64,000 bases of DNA from Longimicrobium sp. (GTDB lineage: Bacteria; Gemmatimonadota; Gemmatimonadetes; Longimicrobiales; Longimicrobiaceae). Below are positions 45,434-51,561 of this stretch, in pieces. Made by a program: the position numbers and the translations under genes. The stretch spans positions 1-64,000 of the forward strand of contig NZ_DASVSF010000078.1 in the NCBI RefSeq assembly GCF_036388275.1, given 5' to 3'. Under the pieces are notes generated by a model. It had not been told where the DNA came from and made no database searches. It saw only the letters and a program-made list of their open reading frames with translations. Every line of letters starts with the position of its first letter. The stretch's first letter is position 1.

Positions 45434-45786
45434 TCGAGCATATCACACCGGCGGACGGAAACGTGTTTGCGGATCTCGGCTTCCCGCCCGAGGAAGCCGA
45501 AACCCTGCTGATTTGTTCGCGGCTCTCGATCGCGATCGAAGACATCATCGACGAACGGGGGCTCACGCGGGCGGCTGCCGCAAAGCTGTTCGGAGTATCC
45601 CAGGGCCGCATCGCCGAGATTACGCGAGGCAAGGGCGCGTTCACGATCGACGAGCTGGTCAGGATGCTGGCGCACGCAGGGTTCCGCGTAGACGTCAGCA
45701 TCCGCCCAATCTCCGCAAACGAGCGCCCGGCGGCCCAGGCCGTGGCAGTGCCCGTCGAGGCAGAGGTCCAGCGCGTGTCCGCCTGA
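45430..45786 (+). CDS. HigA-like XRE antitoxin
   Basis: A 118-residue protein with a helix-turn-helix at about 45-75 (LTRAAAAKLFGVSQGRIAEITRG) of the XRE type, followed by FTIDELVRMLAHAGF. It should neutralise the toxin encoded just upstream and repress their common promoter. The C-terminal 25 residues are an Ala/Val/Glu-rich tail. Confidence 0.87.
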   Translation: MIEHITPADGNVFADLGFPPEEAETLLICSRLSIAIEDIIDERGLTRAAAAKLFGVSQGRIAEITRGKGAFTIDELVRMLAHAGFRVDVSIRPISANERPAAQAVAVPVEAEVQRVSA

Positions 45787-45809
45787 CCATCCTCCAACCC
45801 CCAACGGCG

Positions 45810-46535
45810 ATGAGACGCTCCGCTCCCGTGCTTCTCGCGGTGGTACTGCCGCTCGCGGCGGGGTGCATCCCGTACTCTACCGGCACCACGGCCGTGCCCA
45901 CGCCGGTTGGGACGATGGAGCCGAGCATGTCGGCATACTTCATCCCCCGGGGTGTCGAGTACGAGGACGCGGATTCATCAGACTCGCCGCTGTTCGGCGC
46001 CGACCTGGAGGCGCGCATCGGGATCGACGAACGATCCGACCTGGGGATCCGGGCCCCCGGGTTCGTGGGCGTGGTCGTGGACTACAAGCGCCGGCTCGAC
46101 GCGGGGCCCCACGACGGGGCGGCGGTCGCGGCGACGTTCGGCGGCGGCGTCGTAAACCTGGGCGACCACGCCCTGGTGCAGGCCGGCCTGCTCGCTTCGG
46201 GACCGCAAAACAGCGGCGCCACGGCGTACGGCGGGGTCAAGGCGATGCAGGTGATTCCGCTGAACGCCGGGGCCGTCTCCGACCAGCCCACCGTCGGCGC
46301 GTTCGCCGGTGTGCGCCTGGGCTCTCAGCGGCTGGGGATCAGCCCGGAGATCGGCGTGTTCTACGACCCGTCCGCCCTGGCTCTGCGCCAGTCCAACTGG
46401 ATCGTAGTCCCCTCGTTCACCTTCCACGGCCAGGAACTGCTGGACCTCTTCTTCGGCGGCACACGGGGCGGGGCCGATCCGTTTCCGCCGCGCCCAGCGC
46501 CGGTTCCGCGCCCGCCCGGCGGCCGCTGGCCGTAG
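45810..46535 (+). CDS. Exported lipoprotein, probable barrel-like
   Basis: A 241-residue lipoprotein (lipobox LAAGC, residue 19) beginning 24 bases after the antitoxin gene, on the same strand but with unrelated style. The mature part is a series of beta strands with Gly-rich turns (AAVAATFGGGVVNLGDHALVQAGLLAS), as in small outer-membrane barrels. The tail is Pro/Gly/Arg-rich. Function unknown. Start ATG 45810; the ribosome-binding site is weak. Confidence 0.68.
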   Translation: MRRSAPVLLAVVLPLAAGCIPYSTGTTAVPTPVGTMEPSMSAYFIPRGVEYEDADSSDSPLFGADLEARIGIDERSDLGIRAPGFVGVVVDYKRRLDAGPHDGAAVAATFGGGVVNLGDHALVQAGLLASGPQNSGATAYGGVKAMQVIPLNAGAVSDQPTVGAFAGVRLGSQRLGISPEIGVFYDPSALALRQSNWIVVPSFTFHGQELLDLFFGGTRGGADPFPPRPAPVPRPPGGRWP

Positions 46536-46557
46536 GCGAACGCGCAGACGTAAAACA

Positions 46558-46586
46558 AGGAGGCTCCCGTCGCGCGGGAGCCTCCT
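46558..46586. terminator. Bidirectional hairpin terminator
   Basis: AGGAGGCTCCCG pairs with CGGGAGCCTCCT across TCGCG. It separates the lipoprotein stop (46535) from the radical SAM stop (46610) and serves both strands. Confidence 0.75.
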
Positions 46587-46609
46587 CGTCTTCATTCACC
46601 GGCTGCGGA

Positions 46610-47956
46610 TCAGGCCGTGGCGGCCGTGGCCATCAGCTCGTCCGCGTTCTCGTCGTTGGGCGCCAGCGTGTCCATGAAGCTGCTGACCGAGAACACCGCG
46701 TTCCCCGGCCCCGGCGGGCCGTAGCCCGGGGGCGGCTGCAGGCCGTGCTTTTCCAGCGCCTCGCGGTACGTCTCCAGCAGCCGGATGTGGTATTCCAGCG
46801 GCGCACCCTCGGGGTTGTCCTGCCCCAGCGGCGTGGAGGGCTCCGGGCACCAGGTGGTGAACCGCGGCGTGACCCCGCGCGACATGAAGTGGTCGAGCCC
46901 CTCGCGCGTGCTGGCGATGGCCTCGTTCACCGTCTGAAAGCCGAACGGGCGCGCCATCTCCACCCCGGCCACGAAGTTGGGGATCACGTAGCGCGCCCCG
47001 AACACCTCGGCCGCGTCGAAGATGCGCCGGTGCCACTCTTCGCGGCCCACGTAGCGCTCCTTGCCGGGGCAGATGATCTCGAACAGGCGCTTGTCCCACA
47101 CCTCGAAGTTGGGGTGGTAGATCTTGATGCCGTAGTCCTTGAAGCGCTGCACGTCTTCCCTGGGCAGCGCCTGGGCCACCACCTTGCCGATCCAGCGCCC
47201 GGGAAAGCGCGCCTCGATGGCCTCGGCGTAGCGGCCGTAGAAGTCGGCCTCGGCAAAGCCGTCCACCTTACTCGTCACGCTGCCGCCCGTGAGCGTGTAC
47301 GCGTGCGAGGTGTGTCCGGTGTCGTACTGGTCGATGATGGCCAGCGCCTCCAGCACCTCGTCGATGGGCTTGATGCCGGTGTACGGGCGCCCCGCCTGCT
47401 TGTGCTGCCGCCAGTTGTGGTTGATGTCGCAGTACTGGCACTCTTCCTTGGCGCCGAAGTACTGGCACATCCGGAAGACGGTCAGGTACACGAGATAGCC
47501 CCATTGGATGGTGGGGGCGATCTCCATCACCGTCTTGCCGTTGCTCAGCGTGTGCCGGTAGTACTCGGGCATGGGCGGCAGCGCCACGTCGGCGATGGGC
47601 GCGCCGTCCATCGACAGGTTCAGCGTGCCGTTCGCGCCGCGCGAAACGCGGTAGGGCGAGTCGGGGTTCACGCGGACGGAAACGATGGTGCGGCGCAGCC
47701 CGTACGGCCCGCCGCTGAGCGAAACCTCCTCGGGCGGGCGGCGCCGGGCGGCGTTGCCCAGCTGCGCGAGCGGCTTCTGGTCGAACGAAAAGATGAAATA
47801 GCTCTTGGGCTTGACTTCGCCCTCGAGGTTGTCGGTCAGCGCCGAATCGTCGAACGCCATCCCCGTGCGCAGCAGGTCCTCTTTCAGGACCGCCTCGCGC
47901 GGAACGTGGGGAAAGCGGGCCATCAGGCCCTCGACGAGCGCCGTGCGGGTTTCCAT
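46610..47956 (-). CDS. Radical SAM protein with C-x8-C-x2-C cluster motif
   Basis: A 448-residue enzyme. The putative iron-sulphur ligands are Cys164, Cys173 and Cys176 (RMCQYFGAKEECQYCDIN), a spacing of eight instead of the usual three. Downstream, TLTGGSVTSK matches the SAM-binding GGE-type strand, and IKIYHPNFEVWD and GVEMARPFGFQT follow as in radical SAM barrels. Residues 1-130 form an extra N-terminal domain (EVSLSGGPYGLRRTIVSVRVN). It lies 342 bases downstream of the RiPP kinase gene on the same strand. Reaction unknown. Confidence 0.8.
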   Translation of the reverse strand: METRTALVEGLMARFPHVPREAVLKEDLLRTGMAFDDSALTDNLEGEVKPKSYFIFSFDQKPLAQLGNAARRRPPEEVSLSGGPYGLRRTIVSVRVNPDSPYRVSRGANGTLNLSMDGAPIADVALPPMPEYYRHTLSNGKTVMEIAPTIQWGYLVYLTVFRMCQYFGAKEECQYCDINHNWRQHKQAGRPYTGIKPIDEVLEALAIIDQYDTGHTSHAYTLTGGSVTSKVDGFAEADFYGRYAEAIEARFPGRWIGKVVAQALPREDVQRFKDYGIKIYHPNFEVWDKRLFEIICPGKERYVGREEWHRRIFDAAEVFGARYVIPNFVAGVEMARPFGFQTVNEAIASTREGLDHFMSRGVTPRFTTWCPEPSTPLGQDNPEGAPLEYHIRLLETYREALEKHGLQPPPGYGPPGPGNAVFSVSSFMDTLAPNDENADELMATAATA

Positions 47957-48297
47957 GGTCTTGGACGCGTCCTTCCCGAATGCGCGAAGGTGAAAGCAGC
48001 GCACGAATTTAACACGATCCGGGCCCCTCCCGAAACCCGTCGCCCCGCCCGCCCTCGTCCCCTGCGACACGGCGGACGCTCGGAATGCGAAAGCCCCGGC
48101 CGGGCACGACCCGGTCGAGGCCTTCGATTCCCACATCGCACTCCCCACAATGCCGGAATGTCATCCCGACGGAGCGGCCACGGGGAACCCTGAACCTGCA
48201 CGGCAGACCGCAGCGACCGAGGGATCCGCCACACACCACGCGAATCTCACGATCGCCGACGCGTCTTCGAATCCGATTCGCTCGGCGACGCGTCCGC
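47957..48297. other. Non-coding gap between radical SAM gene and RiPP operon
   Basis: 341 bases without a supportable gene. 48148-48245 (TCATCCCGACGGAGCGGCC ... GAGGGATCCGCC) reads like another dispersed intergenic phrase. 48258-48292 contains CGACGCGTC twice, 30 bases apart; each is nearly self-complementary. No promoter for the radical SAM gene could be recognised. Confidence 0.5.
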
Positions 48298-49233
48298 CTA
48301 CGCCAGCACCTGCACCAGCCGCTCCGGGTCCGCGTAGGTGTCCAGCCCCAGCCGCAGCTCGTACGCGGGGAGCGACGCAGCTTCCTGCAGAAGCCGCAGC
48401 ACCCGGGGCGCCGCGCCGCGGTCCGCCAGCAGCCAGGGCGACTGCCTCAGCAGCCGCGCCAGCGCGTCGGGGGCGGGCAGGGCCTCACGGGCCGTAGGCC
48501 GGTCGGCCTCCACCCGCGGAAACAGCAGCCCCGCCAGCGGCGCCGTGCGCATCCACCGCCCCGGCCAGCGCTCGCGCGGGTCGGTGGTCCCGCGGCGGTG
48601 CAGGGGGGCGCCGGCTTCCCACCCCTCGTCCAGGTGAAAGGGACGGGGCCAGCCTTCCACGCTCAACCCGCCGTCCGCGGCGCGGTATAGCACCACCTGG
48701 TCGTCCGACACGTAGCGCCACCCCGCCTGCAGCAGGTTGACGCTGGTGGTGGTCTTTCCCGCGTGCGAATCGCCCACCAGCAGCCACGCGCGCCCATCCG
48801 GCCCCACGACGGCCGCCGCGTGGGCCAGCGCGCGCTCCATCCGCCCCAGCAGCAGCGCGGCGGCCAGTGTGGCCGCCGAGAACAGGGTCCACGCGGCCGG
48901 GTCGGTGCCAACCGGCTCGGCAACCGGCGGCACCCGCAGCTCGGCGGAGCCCGACGCCAGGTCGACCACGCCGTGGAGGCCCGAGGTGCCGTCCAGCACC
49001 GCGCGGTCGCCCTCCAGCCACGCCGCCACGTTCCCCATCCGCAGGGTGGGCGGGGCGGACGAAGGCGCGCCGGCCGAAGACCCGTCGGATGCAAGAACGC
49101 GGACCACGGCGCCGGCCGGATCCGCGGGAGTGTCTTCGGGAAGCAGGGGGATCCACAGAGAGGCGGCGCGCAGGAGCTCCGGGTGGACCTCCATCCGAAG
49201 CGCGCCGTCGTGCAGCAGCGAGCGGGCGATCAC
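48298..49233 (-). CDS. HPr-kinase-like enzyme of a RiPP locus
   Basis: A 311-residue protein. The P-loop GDSHAGKTTT at residues 154-163 and the SDDQVVL segment near 176 (aspartates placed as in HPr kinase/phosphorylase) identify the PEP-carboxykinase-like kinase fold. Relatives in lasso-peptide loci phosphorylate the peptide's C-terminal serine (paeninodin system); others belong to PqqD/HPr-related peptide systems. GTG 49233 is the best start, 10 bases after the stop of the B2 gene. Residues 1-110 are a variable N-terminal region. The core here does not end in Ser, so the target may be an internal Ser or another molecule. Confidence 0.8.
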   Translation of the reverse strand: MIARSLLHDGALRMEVHPELLRAASLWIPLLPEDTPADPAGAVVRVLASDGSSAGAPSSAPPTLRMGNVAAWLEGDRAVLDGTSGLHGVVDLASGSAELRVPPVAEPVGTDPAAWTLFSAATLAAALLLGRMERALAHAAAVVGPDGRAWLLVGDSHAGKTTTSVNLLQAGWRYVSDDQVVLYRAADGGLSVEGWPRPFHLDEGWEAGAPLHRRGTTDPRERWPGRWMRTAPLAGLLFPRVEADRPTAREALPAPDALARLLRQSPWLLADRGAAPRVLRLLQEAASLPAYELRLGLDTYADPERLVQVLA

Positions 49234-49243
49234 GCCGGGCGCG

Positions 49244-49633
49244 TCAGCCCTTGATGGAAAAGGCCCGCATGGCGTCGGGCGCGGGGGGCTCGGCGGCGGG
49301 GTTGGGCACCACCCAGGCGTGGGCCAGGATCTGTCCGGAGCCCTCGCTCTTGACGCCGATGCGAACCACCGCCGGCACGCCGTATCGGCGCAGCACCAGG
49401 CACTCCGCCACACTGCGGTACAGGCAGGTGCGCTTCCACGGAAGGCCGGGAACGCGTGCCAGCACCCCCACCGTCACCAGCGCCGCGCGCACGGCGCCCC
49501 GCGGCGGGCGCGCGCCGGGTTCCGCGGCGGGGGGCTCGCGCAGCAGTTCCGTCCACCGGCGGCCCCGCAGCCACACGGGAACGCGCAGCCCCGCCCACAC
49601 CCCGCTGAGCGCGGCATCGGCCAGCCGCATCAC
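49244..49633 (-). CDS. Lasso-type B2 leader peptidase (transglutaminase fold)
   Basis: A 129-residue protein of the Transglut_core3 / lasso B2 family that cuts the leader from a RiPP precursor. The catalytic Cys70 in WKRTCLYRSVAECLVLRRYG and His105 in LAHAWV are in their usual context, and RIGVKS lies between. The aspartate that completes the triad in relatives is not evident after AHAWV, where the chain is Pro/Ala-rich; this may weaken activity or reflect divergence. GTG 49633 overlaps the stop of the PqqD-like gene (GTGA). Confidence 0.85.
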   Translation of the reverse strand: MMRLADAALSGVWAGLRVPVWLRGRRWTELLREPPAAEPGARPPRGAVRAALVTVGVLARVPGLPWKRTCLYRSVAECLVLRRYGVPAVVRIGVKSEGSGQILAHAWVVPNPAAEPPAPDAMRAFSIKG

Positions 49634-49917
49634 CCCTGCCCGTCGTTGGCGGGAGATACGAGGCGGCGCTCCGCCAGCTCGGCCAGCAGGCCGTCAACGG
49701 CCGCGGCCGCGTCGGCGCGCTCCACCTCGAACTGGGCGCACAGGTCGTCCACCAGGGCATCACGGCCCAGTCCGCGCTCCAGGCCCTTGAAGACGGCCGC
49801 CGCCGTGGCGTTCAGGCGGTAGTAGTCCTTGGTGTCCATGTGCAGCAGCACCGCCTCCCCTTCCAGGTGGGCGGCCAGCACGTCGTCGGGAACGCGGTAT
49901 TCCTGTTCGCCGGTCAT
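49630..49917 (-). CDS. PqqD-like RiPP recognition element
   Basis: A 95-residue protein matching PqqD/lasso B1: VPDDVLAAHLEGEAVLLHM, then YYRLNATAAAVFKGLE and the helix LVDDLCAQFEVERADAAA. Such stand-alone recognition elements bind the leader peptide and present it to the modifying enzymes and the protease. It starts 31 bases after the precursor gene stops and is translationally coupled to B2. Confidence 0.9.
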   Translation of the reverse strand: MTGEQEYRVPDDVLAAHLEGEAVLLHMDTKDYYRLNATAAAVFKGLERGLGRDALVDDLCAQFEVERADAAAAVDGLLAELAERRLVSPANDGQG

Positions 49918-49948
49918 GGCGTCGTCGGGTGGCGCCGGGCCGGCGGGC

Positions 49949-50116
49949 CTAGAAGACGCTGCTGCCCGGGTTGTTCACGTCGCCGCTACCGTCGATGGCG
50001 GCGCCGGTCGCCAGCGTCAGGTTGGTCAGGCGCGGAAGGGTCTCCACGCGCGGCGCCACCCAGGCCTTGCGGACCGCGGGCGTCTGGACCGGAACGGGCG
50101 TGCTCTTGGCGTTCAT
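49949..50116 (-). CDS. RiPP precursor peptide (lasso-like leader)
   Basis: A 55-residue peptide, absent from simple long-ORF calls. ATG 50116 has GAGGTG seven bases before it. The leader begins MNAKSTPVPVQTPAVRKAW and continues VAPRVETLPRLTNLTLAT: the W19-x-x-P22-x-V24-x-x-L27 pattern is what lasso B1 proteins recognise, and Thr37 sits where lasso leaders keep a Thr before the cut. The C-terminal part reads GAAIDGSGDVNNPGSSVF. If cleaved before Ala39, Asp46 is position 8; if before Gly38, position 9. Both would suit a macrolactam ring, though no lactam-forming cyclase is encoded here. Gene lies between the radical SAM and PqqD genes. Confidence 0.8.
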   Translation of the reverse strand: MNAKSTPVPVQTPAVRKAWVAPRVETLPRLTNLTLATGAAIDGSGDVNNPGSSVF

Positions 50117-50197
50117 GGGACTCACCTCGAAGGTGGGTGCGCCGGAAGGGCCGGCACACGGAAATACAGACGAAAACGCCGCGAACGGCGCCTGCGA

Positions 50198-51235
50198 TCA
50201 GGCGGCTTGCGCCGCGGGGCGGTACGTCAGGCCCACCAGCGCCGGCCGGGCCTGGTTCTGTCCGGCCGCCGCGTGCCAGGGCGTGCCGGGATACGCGGCG
50301 ATCCAGTCCATCTTGCCCAGCGAGCGCGCGCAGCGGATGCACGGAAACGCCTCGAAGGGGCCGCCGTCGGGGCGGGGGCGGCTGGCCGTGCGCAGCCGCT
50401 CGATCCCCTCCACGTAGCGCGGCCACGCCTGGTCGAAGGGCTCGCGCGCCAGGTCGGCCACCACGTCGGCGTCGTTGAAGCCGTACTCCGAAAGCTGGCA
50501 GCAGAGCGAAAGCCGCCCGCGGGCGTCCACGGACAGGCGCCGGCCCGCGAAGGTGTCGCACTGCATCTCTTCGCCGTCGGACGGGGCGCCGTAGTCCAGC
50601 CGGATCCGGCACCGCCGCCCGGGCTCCGCGGCCAGCGCCATGATCTCGTCGCGCACGGGCCGCCATTCCCCCGGGGGCAGGTCGCTGTCGCGGGCCGCGC
50701 TTCCGGGAACCGGCTGGGGGAGGATGAAGTGCATCCGCACCGCCCCCAGCGACTCGGCCAGGTCCGCCGCCTCGCGCAGCTGATGCCGGTCGCGGCGGTC
50801 GACCACGATGGACAGCCCCGCCGGGATCCGGCGGCTGGTCAGCAGCGCCATCGCCAGCATCACCCGCTTGAAGCTGCCGCGCCCCCGCTCCTCGTCGTGC
50901 ACCGCCTCGTCGGCGCCCGACAGGCTGATGCGCACGAACTCCGGCGGGTGCCGCTCCAGCCCGGGCATCAGCCGCCGCATGTGCCACCCGTTGGTGACCA
51001 CGCGATACGGAACCCCGCGCGCGTGCAGCCCGGCAATGATGCCCTCCCACTCCGGGTGCAGCGTGGGCTCGCCGCCGGTCATGCTCACCGTCACCGGCCC
51101 CAGCATCGTCCGCGCCGCGTCCACCGTGTCGAACAGCAGCCCCGAGGGCAGGTTCTGAACGGTGGTGACGTCGTCGCGGATGCAGTGCGGACAGCGCAGG
51201 TTGCAGTGCTCGGTCAGGGCGAAGCCCAGGAGCAT
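50198..51235 (-). CDS. Radical SAM/SPASM-like peptide-modifying enzyme
   Basis: A 345-residue enzyme. GGAG precedes ATG 51235. The cluster motif is canonical: Cys11, Cys15 and Cys18 (CNLRCPHC). GGEPTLHP (54-61) is the SAM-binding strand. Extra cysteines at 226, 245, 246, 299 and 302 (MQCDTF, LSLCCQL, FPCIRC) resemble a SPASM/twitch domain with auxiliary clusters, the hallmark of enzymes that cross-link or epimerise ribosomal peptides. First gene of the operon; precursor, recognition element, protease and kinase follow in order. The next gene begins 81 bases later. Confidence 0.9.
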   Translation of the reverse strand: MLLGFALTEHCNLRCPHCIRDDVTTVQNLPSGLLFDTVDAARTMLGPVTVSMTGGEPTLHPEWEGIIAGLHARGVPYRVVTNGWHMRRLMPGLERHPPEFVRISLSGADEAVHDEERGRGSFKRVMLAMALLTSRRIPAGLSIVVDRRDRHQLREAADLAESLGAVRMHFILPQPVPGSAARDSDLPPGEWRPVRDEIMALAAEPGRRCRIRLDYGAPSDGEEMQCDTFAGRRLSVDARGRLSLCCQLSEYGFNDADVVADLAREPFDQAWPRYVEGIERLRTASRPRPDGGPFEAFPCIRCARSLGKMDWIAAYPGTPWHAAAGQNQARPALVGLTYRPAAQAA

Positions 51236-51561
51236 TGGTTCTCCGGGAAGCAGGAGAGGCGCGGCCCGGACGCGGAGGTCCCGGCGGTGCGACGGCTGAA
51301 ACGGCAGGCCCGCGGCGGCTGTGCGCGGGAAAGGCGGAAGCACGGCGGAGGAGCGCCTTTCGCGCCCGCGCCGCACGTGCCGACCCGAAATCCTAATACT
51401 GCGCACGGGTTTGCGCAACCTCCCGGGGGCGATCCACGGACGTGAACGACTCCGTGGGGCACCTCGCGGCACGGTGTTGGTACGCAGGGACTGTGCAAAG
51501 GACGCCCGCGCGTCCATATTGTTCCCTTTGATGTGCACACCGGCCCTTTGACCGCCGCGCG
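51236..51561. promoter_or_regulatory. Divergent region with candidate RiPP-operon promoter
   Basis: 326 bases between radical SAM and recQ. On the minus strand TTGCGC (51411-51416), a 17-base spacer and TAGGAT (51388-51393) form the best candidate promoter for the RiPP operon, which would give a leader of about 150 bases. For recQ no clear promoter was found; the sequence near 51520 (TCCATATTGTT) is the only AT-rich patch. Confidence 0.35.

Noticed and set aside
48009..48239. Short ORFs in the gap between radical SAM and kinase genes
   Set aside because: No ribosome-binding site, no conserved pattern, and the segment resembles dispersed intergenic sequence.
48298..51235. Classical lasso-peptide cluster
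   Set aside because: B1, B2 and kinase fit, but the essential asparagine-synthetase-like cyclase is missing and a radical SAM enzyme is present, so it was reported as a variant RiPP locus instead.
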